64,000 nucleotides of DNA from Gordonia sp. OPL2 (lineage in GTDB: Bacteria > Actinomycetota > Actinomycetes > Mycobacteriales > Mycobacteriaceae), in NCBI RefSeq assembly GCF_003797825.1, contig NZ_RKME01000008.1, positions 62,001 to 126,000 on the forward strand, given 5' to 3'. Below the pieces are notes generated by a model, which saw only the letters and a list, made by a program, of their open reading frames with translations, had not been told where the DNA came from and did not search any database. The position numbers were made by a program, and so were the translations under genes. Below, one piece after another: positions 43,315-52,949 of the stretch; the stretch's first letter is position 1; each line of letters opens with the position of its first letter.

Positions 43315-44766
43315 ATGTCCACCGACCCGTTCTCCGATCAGTACCAGCCGGATCCGCGCCGGTGGAAGGCGTTGGCCGTCTGCCTCGTCGTCGGTTTCAT
43401 GACGCTGCTGGACGTCTCGATCGTCAACGTGGCGCTCCCGTCGATCGAGAAGGGGCTCGGCGCCACGTCGGCGGACCTGTCGTGGGTGGTGTCCGGCTAT
43501 GCACTGACCTTCGGCCTCGTGCTGGTGCCGGCCGGCCGGGTCGGCGATGCGCGCGGCCGCAAGACCACCTTCCTCGTCGGTCTGACGTTGTTCGTCGTCG
43601 CCTCGGCGTCGTGCGGTTTCGCCCAGGGGCCGGGGATGCTGGTGATCTCGCGGCTCGTGCAAGGTGTCGCGGGCGGCATCCTCAGCCCGCAGGTGTCGGG
43701 TCTGATCCAGCTGCTGTTCCGCGGCGCCGAGCGGGGCCGGGCCTTCGGCATGTTCGCCGCGACGATCGGGATCTCCACGGCGGTCGGCCCGCTCCTCGGC
43801 GGCATCCTGATCCAGCTCGGTGGTGTCGAGCACGGTTGGCGCTGGGTGTTCTTCGTCAACGTGCCCATCGGGATCGTCGCCTTCGTCGCCGCGGTCCGGC
43901 TGATCCCCGCGCGACCCGCCGACACGAAGCAGCCACTGCGGGCGTCGTCGTTCGACCCGTTGGGTGTGCTGCTGCTCGGCGCAGGCGTCGTCGCTCTGAT
44001 GCTGCCGCTGGTGCAGGAACGGCAATGGCCGGGCGCCGGGAAATGGTGGTTGCTCGTCGTCGCCGCGGTGTTGGTGGTGGCATTCGTGTTCTGGGAGCGT
44101 CATCAGGGGCGTCGGGGTCATCAGCAGCTGATCGACCTGTCCCTGTTCTCGCTGCGGTCGTACTCGCTGGGATGCGTCATCGCACTCGTCTACTTCGCGG
44201 GATTCACGACCGTCTTCTTCATCTACACGCTGTATGTGCAGCAGGGCCTGGGGTATTCGGCGTTGATGGCGGGCCTGGCGGTCACCCCGTTCGCGCTCGG
44301 ATCGGCGGTGTCGGCCAAGATCGGCGGCGACATCGTCAACCGGGTCGGGCGGCGTCTCGTCATCGGAGGACTGCTCCTCGTGTTCCTCGGGATGGTCGGC
44401 ACGATCATCGCCGCGCACCTCGTGCCCGGTCAGCATGTCGGCTACGCGGCGGCGTTCCCGATGCTGATCGCGGGAGTCGGCTCGGGGCTGGTCATCTCGC
44501 CCAACCTCACCCTCAGCCTCGACGAGGTCCCGGTCTCGAAGGCAGGCATCGCCGGCGGCGTGTTGCAGACCGGTCAGCGGATCGGGTCGGCAGCGGGGAT
44601 CGCACTCGTCGGTGCGGTCTTCTTCGCGCAGGTGGCGAGCACGCACGGCGACTGGGCCAAGGCATTTCAACTCGGGTTGTCGACCGCGGCGCTGCTGGTC
44701 CTGGTCGCGTTGGCCGTCGGCCTGGCCGACCAGATCGCGGAGCGTCGGTCGGCCGTGATGAGGTGA
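43315..44766 (+). CDS. MFS drug-efflux transporter, DHA2 family
   Basis: 483 residues, about 14 hydrophobic helices. LLDVSIVNVALPSIEKGL, SWVVSGYALTFGLVLVPAGRVGDARGRKTTFL and GPLLGGILIQLGG match the EmrB/QacA antiporter family signatures. ATG 43315 is preferred as AAGG lies six bases upstream; the ATG two codons earlier touches that site. Diverges from the LacI gene. Substrate unknown. It ends at a nested palindrome shared with the convergent rhamnose operon. Confidence 0.88.
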   Translation: MSTDPFSDQYQPDPRRWKALAVCLVVGFMTLLDVSIVNVALPSIEKGLGATSADLSWVVSGYALTFGLVLVPAGRVGDARGRKTTFLVGLTLFVVASASCGFAQGPGMLVISRLVQGVAGGILSPQVSGLIQLLFRGAERGRAFGMFAATIGISTAVGPLLGGILIQLGGVEHGWRWVFFVNVPIGIVAFVAAVRLIPARPADTKQPLRASSFDPLGVLLLGAGVVALMLPLVQERQWPGAGKWWLLVVAAVLVVAFVFWERHQGRRGHQQLIDLSLFSLRSYSLGCVIALVYFAGFTTVFFIYTLYVQQGLGYSALMAGLAVTPFALGSAVSAKIGGDIVNRVGRRLVIGGLLLVFLGMVGTIIAAHLVPGQHVGYAAAFPMLIAGVGSGLVISPNLTLSLDEVPVSKAGIAGGVLQTGQRIGSAAGIALVGAVFFAQVASTHGDWAKAFQLGLSTAALLVLVALAVGLADQIAERRSAVMR

Positions 44767-44784
44767 CGGGGCGCCGGTCGACAC

Positions 44785-44849
44785 CAGGATCACCGCTGGG
44801 TGGTCATCGACTGGATGGTCCGGTCGTCGACGCGTCAGCGGTGATCCTG
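44785..44849. repeat. Nested palindrome at convergent junction, copy B
   Basis: Perfect 14-bp arms (CAGGATCACCGCTG, 44785-44798, with its inverse at 44836-44849) around 37 bases that hold an inner dyad GAC-T-GGA-TGG-TCC-G-GTC. Located between the convergent MFS and lldD genes; shares layout and the central GGA-N3-TCC with copies A and C. Confidence 0.65.
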
Positions 44850-44868
44850 ATGTCGAGGAGATGCGGGG

Positions 44869-46125
44869 TCAGCGTGGCCGTGGCACGAGTCGTTGGAGTT
44901 GAGTGACGTGGCCGGGCTCGAGTTCGTCGAGACTGGACACCCCGAGCAGTCGCATGGTGCGGGTGATCTGTTCGGTGAGGATCTCGATCATGCGGTCGAC
45001 TCCGGCTTCGCCGCCGGCCATCAGGCCGTAGAGGTAGGCACGCCCGACGAGGGTGAAGCGGGCGCCGAGGGCGATGGAGGCGACGATGTCGGCGCCGGAG
45101 GAGATGCCGGTGTCGAGGATGACCTCGGTCCGGTCGCCGACCTCGCGGGCGACTTCGGGTAGCAGGTGGAACGGGATCGGAGCCCGATCGAGCTGTCGTC
45201 CACCGTGGTTGGACAGCACGATGCCGTCGACGCCGAGGTCGGTGACGGCCTTGGCGTCGTCGAGGGTCTGAATGCCCTTGACCACCAGCTTGCCCGGCCA
45301 CTGGCTCTTGATCCACGCGAGATCGTCGAAGGTGACGGTCGGGTCGAACATGGTGTCGAGCAGTTCGGCGACGGTGCCCGACCAGCGGTCCAGGGATGCG
45401 AACGCCAACGGCTCGGTGGTGAGGAAGTCGATCCACCACTGTGGTCGTGGCAGTGCGTTGAGCACGGTCTTGGCGGTCAGCGCCGGTGGGATGGACATGC
45501 CGTTGCGTTTGTCGCGCAGCCGGGCTCCGGCGACGGGGACGTCGACGGTGACCAGCAGGGTGTCGTAGCCGGCGTTGGCGGCGCGCTCGACCAGTGCCAT
45601 CGACCGTTCGCGGTCTTTCCACATGTAGAGCTGGAACCAGTTGCGGCCGTGCGGGTTGGCCTCCTTGACGTCCTCGATGGAGGCGGTGCCCATGGTCGAC
45701 AGGGAGAACGGGATGCCGGCACGGGCGGCGGCGTGGGCTCCGGCGTACTCGCCCTCGGTCTGCATCATCCGGGTGAATCCGGTCGGTGCGATGCCGAACG
45801 GCAGTTCCGAGCGTCCACCGAGGATGGTGCAGGAGGTGTCGACCTTGGACACATCGCGCAGGATGGCCGGGTGGAACTCGATGTCGGAGAACGCCTGCCG
45901 CGCACGGGCGATGGACAGTTCGGCCTCGGCCGAGCCGTCGGTGTAGTCGAATGCGGCCTTGGGCGTCCGACGTTTGGCGATCGTGCGCAGATCCTCGATC
46001 GTCAGCGCCGCATCGAGCCGACGCTTCCTCGCGTCGAACTGCGGCTTCTTGAACTGCATCAGCGGTGCCAGGTCGCGGGGCCGGGGGACGCGGCGCCGGG
46101 TGTGCTTGTTGCCCTGCATGGTCAT
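44869..46125 (-). CDS. lldD: FMN-dependent L-lactate dehydrogenase
   Basis: 418 residues, TIM-barrel alpha-hydroxyacid dehydrogenase oxidising L-lactate to pyruvate at the membrane. [37 protein letters not shown], and the active-site segment [18 protein letters not shown] give FMN and substrate residues. ATG overlaps the rhaB stop (ATGA), making it the last gene of the rhamnose operon, which would dispose of lactate made from rhamnose-derived lactaldehyde. Confidence 0.9.
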   Translation of the reverse strand: MTMQGNKHTRRRVPRPRDLAPLMQFKKPQFDARKRRLDAALTIEDLRTIAKRRTPKAAFDYTDGSAEAELSIARARQAFSDIEFHPAILRDVSKVDTSCTILGGRSELPFGIAPTGFTRMMQTEGEYAGAHAAARAGIPFSLSTMGTASIEDVKEANPHGRNWFQLYMWKDRERSMALVERAANAGYDTLLVTVDVPVAGARLRDKRNGMSIPPALTAKTVLNALPRPQWWIDFLTTEPLAFASLDRWSGTVAELLDTMFDPTVTFDDLAWIKSQWPGKLVVKGIQTLDDAKAVTDLGVDGIVLSNHGGRQLDRAPIPFHLLPEVAREVGDRTEVILDTGISSGADIVASIALGARFTLVGRAYLYGLMAGGEAGVDRMIEILTEQITRTMRLLGVSSLDELEPGHVTQLQRLVPRPR

Positions 46126-47609
46126 GCCTTTCCTGCCCCGACCGCAGCGTGCGGACTCGTGCTGCGGCTGTGTCGGGGTGCATAGTGTTGCGGCGGGAAC
46201 CTATCGGCGACAATAGTCCGCATCGCCTCGAGGTCGCCATCGATCAGTTCGTGGGCTCGTGCCGTGATCAGCACGTTGCCCAGGGCGGTCGCCTCCACGG
46301 GACCCGCCTGCACGGGCAGTCCCAGCCGATCGGCGGTCAACTGACAGAGCAGTCGGTTCTGCGATCCGCCCCCGACCAGATGGACGGTTCGTACGGCGGT
46401 GCCGGACAGATCTGCAGCCTGCCGCACGGTGTCGGCGAACGCCGCCGCGAGGCTCTCGACGATGGCGCGGACCATCTCGGGTCGCGTCATCGGCGGACGC
46501 ATGCCGCGTTCGGTGTACCAGCCGCGGATGCGGCCGGGCATGTCGCCGGGCGGCAGGAAGCGCGCGTCGTCGGTGTCGAAGACGTCGAATCCGGGGGTGA
46601 CGTCGGCGGCCTGGGCGAGCAGCTCGGACAGGTCCGCACGATAGCCGTCACGGTGATACTGCCGGACGGTCTCGCTGAGCAACCACAGTCCCATCACGTT
46701 GTGCAGGTAGCGGATTCGACCGTCGGCGCCGACCTCATTGGTGAAGTTGGCCTTCCATCCGGCCCGCGACACATTCGGCGATGCCAGTTCCACGCCGACG
46801 AGACCCCAGGTGCCACAGGAGATGTACGCCGACGACGACGGATCCATCGGGATGGCCGCGACGGCCGATGCGGTGTCGTGGGAGGCGACAGCGATGACGT
46901 GCGGTCGCGCCGCCAGCCCGAGACGGTCGGCGACGTCGGTGAGCAGCGGGCCCTGGTCGGCCCCGGTCTCGACGATGTCGGGAAACAGCCCGACCGGCAG
47001 GTCGAGCCGTTCCATCATCGCGTCGTCCCACTGCCCGTTCACACCCAGCAAACCGGTCGTCGACGCATTGGTGCGCTCGGTCCCGCGACGTCCGGTGAGC
47101 CAGTAGGTGATCAGGTCGGGGATCAGCAGTGCGCCGTCGGCCTGATCGAGCAGGCCGTCGGCCTTCTCCGCCGCCAGCTGGTAGATGGTCGTGAACGGCA
47201 GGAACTGCAGTCCGTTGCGCAGGTACAGATCGACCGGTCCGAGCTCGGCGTGGACTGCCTCGACGCCGTCGGCGGTCCGCTCGTCACGGTAGTGATGCGG
47301 CAGACCGAGCATCCGACCCTCGCGCATCAGTGCGTAGTCGACGGCCCACGAATCGATGCCGACCCCGACGAGGTCGTCGGAGCGACGACCGGCCTCGGCG
47401 AGTCCGGCGCAGGCGTCGCGGAAGAGGCCGGGCAGATCCCAGTGCAAGGCGGTCCGCTTGCCGTTCCAGATGTGCACGGGCTCATTGGCGAACCGCGCCA
47501 CCTGTTCGAGTTCGAGACGGCCTCGCGAGATGTCGGCGAGCATCACGCGTCCGCTGGTCGCGCCCAGGTCGATTGCCGCGACCTGGGCGGACCGGGTGGA
47601 GCGACTCAT
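46122..47609 (-). CDS. rhaB: L-rhamnulokinase
   Basis: 495 residues, FGGY sugar kinase phosphorylating L-rhamnulose at O1. [16 protein letters not shown] is the first phosphate loop, [12 protein letters not shown] and [15 protein letters not shown] are rhamnulokinase-type, [12 protein letters not shown] and [12 protein letters not shown] the second half, [19 protein letters not shown] the adenosine motif. Four-base overlaps with both neighbours (ATGA) show tight operon packing. Confidence 0.92.
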   Translation of the reverse strand: MSRSTRSAQVAAIDLGATSGRVMLADISRGRLELEQVARFANEPVHIWNGKRTALHWDLPGLFRDACAGLAEAGRRSDDLVGVGIDSWAVDYALMREGRMLGLPHHYRDERTADGVEAVHAELGPVDLYLRNGLQFLPFTTIYQLAAEKADGLLDQADGALLIPDLITYWLTGRRGTERTNASTTGLLGVNGQWDDAMMERLDLPVGLFPDIVETGADQGPLLTDVADRLGLAARPHVIAVASHDTASAVAAIPMDPSSSAYISCGTWGLVGVELASPNVSRAGWKANFTNEVGADGRIRYLHNVMGLWLLSETVRQYHRDGYRADLSELLAQAADVTPGFDVFDTDDARFLPPGDMPGRIRGWYTERGMRPPMTRPEMVRAIVESLAAAFADTVRQAADLSGTAVRTVHLVGGGSQNRLLCQLTADRLGLPVQAGPVEATALGNVLITARAHELIDGDLEAMRTIVADRFPPQHYAPRHSRSTSPHAAVGAGKA

Positions 47610-49642
47610 CGGAGGAACGCGGCCGCGACACCCGCATCGACGGGGACGTGCAGACCCGTGGTGTGCGAGAAGTCGGAGGTGCAGAGCGCGAACGCGGCGT
47701 TGGCGATGTTCTCCGGCAGCACCTCTCGCTTCAGCAGGGTGCGCTGGGCGTAGAACTTGCCCAGATCCTGTTCCTCGACGCCGTAGACCGCGGCGCGCTG
47801 GGCGCCCCAGCCGCCGGCGAAGATCCCCGAACCACGCACCACGCCATCGGGATTGATGCCGTTCACCTTGACACCGTGCTCACCGAGCTCGGCCGCGAGC
47901 AGCCGCACCTGATGAGCCTGGTCGGCCTTGGTGGCCGAGTAGGCGATGTTGTTCGGGCCCGCGAACACCGAGTTCTTCGACGAGATGTAGAGGATGTCGC
48001 CGCCCAGCTTCTGGTCGATCAGCGCCTGTGCCGCGGCCTTGCTCACCAGGAACGAACCGCGTGCCATCACGTTGTGCTGCAGGTCCCAATCGGCGGCCGT
48101 GGTGTCGAGCAACGACTTCGACAGGGACAGACCGGCGTTGTTCACCACGAGGTCGATGCCGCCGAAGGCGAGGACCGTCGCGTCGATGGCGGCCTGGACG
48201 GCGGACTCGTCGGTGACGTCGGCCGCCACGCCAATCGCGACGTCGGTGGAGCCGATCTCCTCGGCCGCGGCCCGAGCCTTCTCGGCGTCGAGGTCGGCGA
48301 TCACGACGCAGGCGCCCTCGGCGGCCAGACGCTGCGCGATCGCCTTGCCGATCCCCGAAGCCGCGCCGGTGACCAGCGCGATGCGTGTCGCGAGCGGCTT
48401 GGGCTTCGGCATGCGGGCGAGCTTCGCCTCCTCCAGAGCCCAGTACTCGATGCGGAACTTCTCCGACTCATCGATGGGGGAGTAGGTCGAGACGGCCTCG
48501 GCGCCGCGCATCACATTGATGGCATTGAGGTAGAACTCGCCTGCCACACGGGCGGTCTGCTTGTCCTTGCCGAAGCTGAACATGCCGACGCCCGGGACGA
48601 GGACGATGGCGGGATCGGCACCGCGCATCGCCGGACTGTCGGCGGTGGCGTGACGCTCGTAGTAGCCGCGGTAGTCGGCGCGGTAGGCCTCGTGCAGCTC
48701 GGCGAGACGTTCCTTGCATTCGTCGACGGTCGCGGTGGCCGGGAGGTCGAGTACCAGCGGCTTGACCTTGGTCCGCAGGAAGTGGTCGGGACAGCTGGTG
48801 CCGAGCTCGGCGAGACGCGGATGCTCCTCTGCGGCAAGGAACTCCAGCACCGGGGCGACGTCGGTGAAATGGCCGACCTGCGGCCGGTCCATCGACGCGA
48901 GACCGCGGATGAACGGCGCGAGGGCTGCCGCCTTGGCCCGACGTTCGTCGGCGGGGAGAGCGCGGTAGCCGTCGAGTTCGGCACCGAACGGCTGTGGGCG
49001 GCCGTCGGCGGCGATGTACTGCTCGGCGGTTCGGATGATCTCCAGCGAGTGGGCCTGCGCCTCCTCGGAGGTGTCACCCCAGGCGGTGATGCCGTGTCCG
49101 CCGAGGATGCAGCCGATGGCCTGCGGGTTGGCCGACTTGATCGCGGAGATGTCGAGGCCGAGCTGGAAGCCGGGACGACGCCACGGCACCCACACGACCC
49201 GGTCACCGAAGATCTTCTGCGTCAACGCCTCACCGTCGGCCGACGTCGCGATCGCGATGCCCGAGTCGGGATGGAGATGGTCGATGTGTGCGGCATCGAC
49301 GAGCCCGTGCATCGCGGTGTCGATGGACGGTGCAGCGCCTCCCTTGCCGTGCAGGCAGTAGTCGAACGCGGCGACCATCTCGTCTTCGCGGTCGAGGCCC
49401 GGGTACACGTCGACGAGCGCGCGCATGCGGTCGAGACGCAGCACGGCCAGGCCGGACTCGGTCAGGGTGCCCAGGTCACCGCCGGAGCCCTTGACCCACA
49501 GCAGGTCGACGTTCTCACCGGTGACCGGGTCGGTGTCGGTGCCCTTGGCAGAGGTGTTGCCGCCGGCGTAGTTGGTGTTCTTCGGGTCGGAGCCGAGCCG
49601 GTTGGAACGCGCGATCAGCGCGGCAACTGTCGGGTTGGTCAT
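47606..49642 (-). CDS. Bifunctional rhamnulose-1-phosphate aldolase/lactaldehyde dehydrogenase
   Basis: 678 residues, a natural fusion of the RhaEW/RhaD-SDR type. Residues 1 to about 400 are a class II aldolase (NYAGGNTSAKG, DAAHIDHLHPDSGIAIA with metal His, LGGHGITAWG) splitting rhamnulose-1-phosphate into DHAP and L-lactaldehyde. From about 430 an SDR domain follows (VTGAASGIGKAIAQRL, VNNAGLSLS, ISSKNSVFAGPNNIAYSATK) that oxidises lactaldehyde. Lies between the isomerase and the kinase, with a four-base overlap to the latter. Confidence 0.92.
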   Translation of the reverse strand: MTNPTVAALIARSNRLGSDPKNTNYAGGNTSAKGTDTDPVTGENVDLLWVKGSGGDLGTLTESGLAVLRLDRMRALVDVYPGLDREDEMVAAFDYCLHGKGGAAPSIDTAMHGLVDAAHIDHLHPDSGIAIATSADGEALTQKIFGDRVVWVPWRRPGFQLGLDISAIKSANPQAIGCILGGHGITAWGDTSEEAQAHSLEIIRTAEQYIAADGRPQPFGAELDGYRALPADERRAKAAALAPFIRGLASMDRPQVGHFTDVAPVLEFLAAEEHPRLAELGTSCPDHFLRTKVKPLVLDLPATATVDECKERLAELHEAYRADYRGYYERHATADSPAMRGADPAIVLVPGVGMFSFGKDKQTARVAGEFYLNAINVMRGAEAVSTYSPIDESEKFRIEYWALEEAKLARMPKPKPLATRIALVTGAASGIGKAIAQRLAAEGACVVIADLDAEKARAAAEEIGSTDVAIGVAADVTDESAVQAAIDATVLAFGGIDLVVNNAGLSLSKSLLDTTAADWDLQHNVMARGSFLVSKAAAQALIDQKLGGDILYISSKNSVFAGPNNIAYSATKADQAHQVRLLAAELGEHGVKVNGINPDGVVRGSGIFAGGWGAQRAAVYGVEEQDLGKFYAQRTLLKREVLPENIANAAFALCTSDFSHTTGLHVPVDAGVAAAFLR

Positions 49643-49688
49643 GGGAGGGTGCTCCTCGATGTGTCAGAAGGTGTCGGGGTGGATGGAG

Positions 49689-50849
49689 TCAGGCGCCCCA
49701 GGAGGACTGCGTGCCACCGACGCGCTCCTCGGCGATGCGTGCGGCGTGGCCGGAGGACGCGTAGGCAGCCATCGGATCGGCGGGCAGCCCGCGGGCTTCA
49801 CGACGCCGTGCCAGCATCGGGCGGACGTCGGTGTAGAAGGCATCCATCAGGATGGCGTTGGCGCCCAACACGTCTCCGGCCTCCTGCGCCGTCGTCAGCG
49901 CATCGGTGTCGACGAGGAGCGCACGCGCGGTCATCTCCTGGACGTTGAGCACCGAACGGATCTGCCCGGGGATCTTCTCCTCGACGTTGTGGCACTGGTC
50001 GAGCATGAGGGCCACGGGCGAGCCGTCGTCGAGACCGCCGCCGCGGATCACCTCGAAGAGGATGCGGAAGAGCTGGAACGGGTCCGCGGCGCCGACGATG
50101 AGGTCGTCGTCGGCGTAGAAGCGGGAGTTGAAGTCGAACGATCCGAGCTTCTGCAGGCGCAGCAGTTGCGCGACGATGAACTCGATGTTGGTGCCCGGCG
50201 CGTGATGTCCGGTGTCGAGGCAGACCATCGCACGCTCGCCGAGAGCGGTCACCTGTGCGTACGACGTGCCCCAGTCCGGGACATCGGTCATGTACATGGC
50301 GGGCTCGAAGAACTTGTACTCCAAGACGAGTCGCTGTTCGTCGCCGATGTGTTGGTAGATGGTCGCGAGTGACTCGGCGAGACGATCCTGGCGTCCACGG
50401 ATGTCGCCCTGCCCGGGGTAGTTGGTGCCGTCGGCCAGCCAGATCTTCAGGTCGCGCGAACCGGTCGCGTTCATCACGTCGATGCAGGCGATGTGGTGGT
50501 CGATGGCCTTCTGCCGCACGGTCTTGTCGGTGTGGGTGAGGCTCCCGAACTTGTAGTCGTCGTCCTGGAAGGTGTTCGAGTTGATCGTGCCCAGGCGGAC
50601 GCCGAGGTCCTCGGCGTAGACGCCGAGTGCGCGATAGTCGTCGACGGTGTCCCACGGGATGTGCAACGCGACGGCAGGCGCGAGCCCAGTGAGTTCGTGC
50701 ACCTTCGCAGCGTCGGCGATCTTCTCTTCGACGGTGCGTGGGGTGCCCGGGGTGCCGAACACCTTGAACCGGGTACCGGAGTTGCCGAAGGCCCAGGAGG
50801 GGAGCTCGATCTCGAGATTGTCGAGGATCGTCTCGTCAATGGTGGTCAT
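49689..50849 (-). CDS. rhaI: L-rhamnose isomerase
   Basis: 386 residues, TIM-barrel isomerase converting L-rhamnose to L-rhamnulose, of the type found in Pseudomonas and actinobacteria. LEIELPSWAFGNSGTRFKVF, HIPWDTVDD, GTINSNTFQDDDYKFGSL, VLEYKFFEPAMY (metal Glu), CLDTGHHAPGTNIE, FNSRFYADDDL and MLDQCHNVEEKI are the metal and substrate segments. ATG 50849 is chosen by homology; the ribosome site (GAAAGA) is weak. A LacI-type operator (50911-50924) lies 62 bases upstream. Confidence 0.92.
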   Translation of the reverse strand: MTTIDETILDNLEIELPSWAFGNSGTRFKVFGTPGTPRTVEEKIADAAKVHELTGLAPAVALHIPWDTVDDYRALGVYAEDLGVRLGTINSNTFQDDDYKFGSLTHTDKTVRQKAIDHHIACIDVMNATGSRDLKIWLADGTNYPGQGDIRGRQDRLAESLATIYQHIGDEQRLVLEYKFFEPAMYMTDVPDWGTSYAQVTALGERAMVCLDTGHHAPGTNIEFIVAQLLRLQKLGSFDFNSRFYADDDLIVGAADPFQLFRILFEVIRGGGLDDGSPVALMLDQCHNVEEKIPGQIRSVLNVQEMTARALLVDTDALTTAQEAGDVLGANAILMDAFYTDVRPMLARRREARGLPADPMAAYASSGHAARIAEERVGGTQSSWGA

Positions 50850-50910
50850 GAGATGTCTTTCGTGTGGGTTCCCCGCCGCCGACGTCGGTGACTGCCGGCG
50901 GCGGGGAGGT

Positions 50911-50924
50911 GTGAATCGTTTCAA
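50911..50924. promoter_or_regulatory. LacI-type operator upstream of rhaI
   Basis: GTGAATCGTTTCAA matches TTGAAACGTTTCAA (the site at 52851) at 12 of 14 positions. It sits in the 95-base gap between the transporter and isomerase genes, suggesting a second regulated promoter inside the operon. Confidence 0.65.
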
Positions 50925-50944
50925 TCAGGCGGGATGGTGCGCGG

Positions 50945-52321
50945 TCACGCGAGGGTGCGCGCCGACGGCTCATCGATCGCGACGTCGCCGGTGGTCGGCT
51001 GTCCCGAGCTCGAGCCCGCGTCGTCAGTGAGTTCGGGCGACAGCGGTGCACCGTAACGCTCGACCTCGATCTCCTGCAGCGTCTTGCCCTGGGTCTTCGG
51101 CGCCCAGATGGCGCCGATGACGAGGGCGACGGTGAGCAGGCCGACGAGCAGGATGCCCACGGTGGTCAGCCCGGTCGCCGCGAGCATCGTCGGGAAGAAG
51201 TAGCTCAGCAGGCCGGTCGCGGCGCGGACGACGAAGAACATGACACCCTGGGCGCTCGCCCGGTACGGCGTCGCGAACATCTCGCTCGCCCACAGGCTGT
51301 AGAAGGCCTGCGCGCCGATGCCCGAGGAGACGCCCCACAGGATGGCGAAGACCAGCATGGTGGCGATGCCGCTGTCGGTGAAGGCGACCAACACGATCCA
51401 GGCGACGATGCCGAGTGCGGCGCCGAAGACGTAGAGAGCCTTCTGGGAGACGCGGTCGGCGTAGCGCATGAACCCGAAGTAGGTGGCGAGGACGGTGCAT
51501 CCCCAGACCAGAACCTGCAGGAGGTTCTGCTGGACGGCGCTGTGCAGGCCGGCGGTCTCGTAGACGCGAGGCATGAAGATGCCCGCCTGTCCGGCCACGG
51601 TGTTCCAGAAGAGGTAGATGCCGCCGAGGAACAGCAGCGCAATGATGTTGACCCGCTTGGAGAACAGGCCCTTGACGCCGCGGACGCCGACCGAGGAGCG
51701 GAGCGCGCGGGTCTCGTCGACCGCCTCGTCCTTCCAGATCTTCGATTCCGCCAGGCCTTGGCGAATCCACCACACGACGGCGGCGACGACGAACAGATGC
51801 AGGAAGATGAGTCGCGACCCGAGTAGGCCCAACGGAGCAAGAGCGGCGGCGAGGGCGAACCCGATCAATGGGCCGACCGACCAGGCCAACTGGGCCGTGC
51901 CGACGTGCTTTGCCCGTTCGACGGACGGGGCCTGTTCGGCGATGTAGGTCCACGACGCCGGGACACCTGCGCCGACGGCGAGTCCGGTGATGATGAACGC
52001 GATCAGCAGCATCGTGAAGTTCAACGCGAAGGCCGCGATGAGCACGCCGACCATGTAGACCAGCAGGTCGTAGGTGTAGATCGCCTTGCGGCCGAAGCGG
52101 TCACACAGTGGACCGCCGACCGCAGCGCCGACGGCCGCACCGAAGGCGTTGGCGCTCAGTGCGGCGAGCAAGCCCACGGCGAAATTGCTGATGCCGAACT
52201 CGTCCTGCCAGAACGCCAGGCTCGTGGCGATGGCGATGATGGATCCGGCCTCGATGTAGTTCGACATGGCGACCGAGATGGTCGCCCGCCAGCCGGTGGT
52301 GGAGCGCGCTCCTACTTTCAT
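50945..52321 (-). CDS. MFS sugar transporter, probably for L-rhamnose
   Basis: 458 residues with about 12 helices. Sugar-porter-like marks: GGPLCDRFGRKAIYTYD between helices 2 and 3, GVPASWTYIAEQAPSVERAK, and SLWASEMFATPYRASAQG. Placement between the mutarotase and isomerase genes supports uptake of L-rhamnose. The hydrophilic C-terminal tail of about 40 residues is Ser/Asp-rich. ATG follows GGAAGCACC. Confidence 0.85.
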   Translation of the reverse strand: MKVGARSTTGWRATISVAMSNYIEAGSIIAIATSLAFWQDEFGISNFAVGLLAALSANAFGAAVGAAVGGPLCDRFGRKAIYTYDLLVYMVGVLIAAFALNFTMLLIAFIITGLAVGAGVPASWTYIAEQAPSVERAKHVGTAQLAWSVGPLIGFALAAALAPLGLLGSRLIFLHLFVVAAVVWWIRQGLAESKIWKDEAVDETRALRSSVGVRGVKGLFSKRVNIIALLFLGGIYLFWNTVAGQAGIFMPRVYETAGLHSAVQQNLLQVLVWGCTVLATYFGFMRYADRVSQKALYVFGAALGIVAWIVLVAFTDSGIATMLVFAILWGVSSGIGAQAFYSLWASEMFATPYRASAQGVMFFVVRAATGLLSYFFPTMLAATGLTTVGILLVGLLTVALVIGAIWAPKTQGKTLQEIEVERYGAPLSPELTDDAGSSSGQPTTGDVAIDEPSARTLA

Positions 52322-52436
52322 GGTGCTTCCTTGCGTCGGTTCTCAGTAGAGAGGGTGTGGATCGGTGAGGTCAAGCCGTGGGGGCGGGTATGGGGTCCTC
52401 CGATCGAGGCGGGGCGGATCTCGGGTCGGGATCTCA

Positions 52437-52802
52437 TCAGTCGAGGTGGAAGTACTCGATGAGCTCGGTGCGGATGGTGTCGGGGTTGGCCCCGGCGGCG
52501 GAGGACGCCGGGTCGGATGCACCGCCGGCGGGCGGGAGGAAGAACTCCGCCATGTGTGCCTGCCAGCGTGCGTTGACGTCGGTGGCCTCCATGGCCTTGG
52601 TGGTCCGTTCGAAATCGTCGGTCTCCACGTAACCGATGACCATGCCGTCCTCGGGGCGCAGGAACAGTGAGTAGTTGTGCCACCCGGTGTCGCGGAGTGC
52701 GTCGAGCATCTCGGGCCAGACGGTCGTATGAGCGTCGAGGTAGTCGTCGACCCGATCGGGACGGAGCTGGAGGACGAAGCACGCGCGCTGTCGGTCGGTC
52801 AT
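52437..52802 (-). CDS. rhaM: L-rhamnose mutarotase
   Basis: 121-residue dimeric alpha-beta barrel protein exchanging the alpha and beta forms of L-rhamnose. CFVLQLRPDRVDDYLDAHTTVWPEMLDAL carries the catalytic His, with NYSLFLRPEDGMVIGYVETDD and the ARWQAHMAEFF end. A short Ala/Gly/Ser insert precedes ELIEYFHLD. ATG 52802 has AAGGAG six bases upstream. First gene of the rhamnose operon, behind a LacI-type operator and a recognisable promoter. Confidence 0.92.
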   Translation of the reverse strand: MTDRQRACFVLQLRPDRVDDYLDAHTTVWPEMLDALRDTGWHNYSLFLRPEDGMVIGYVETDDFERTTKAMEATDVNARWQAHMAEFFLPPAGGASDPASSAAGANPDTIRTELIEYFHLD

Positions 52803-52850
52803 GAGCGCTCCTTCGGGGGTAGCGGCGTTCACAGAGCCGAAAACGGTCGC

Positions 52851-52864
52851 TTGAAACGTTTCAA
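52851..52864. promoter_or_regulatory. LacI-type operator of the rhamnose operon
   Basis: Perfect 14-bp palindrome TTGAAACGTTTCAA, 49 bases before rhaM, typical of LacI-family sites with a central CG. It lies just downstream of the promoter at 52880-52909, where binding would block initiation. Confidence 0.8.
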
Positions 52865-52879
52865 TTTGTGATTGCGGCA

Positions 52880-52909
52880 ACAGTAGATGCAAAGGTGTGA
52901 GCGAGTCAA
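52880..52909 (-). promoter_or_regulatory. Promoter of the rhamnose operon
   Basis: On the minus strand TTGACT (-35, 52909-52904) and TACTGT (-10, 52885-52880) are separated by 18 bases, followed at once by the LacI operator. Confidence 0.55.
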
Positions 52910-52949
52910 GGGCTCGTGCGGATGCCGGGTTGGCGGTGCGGGTGTGATC

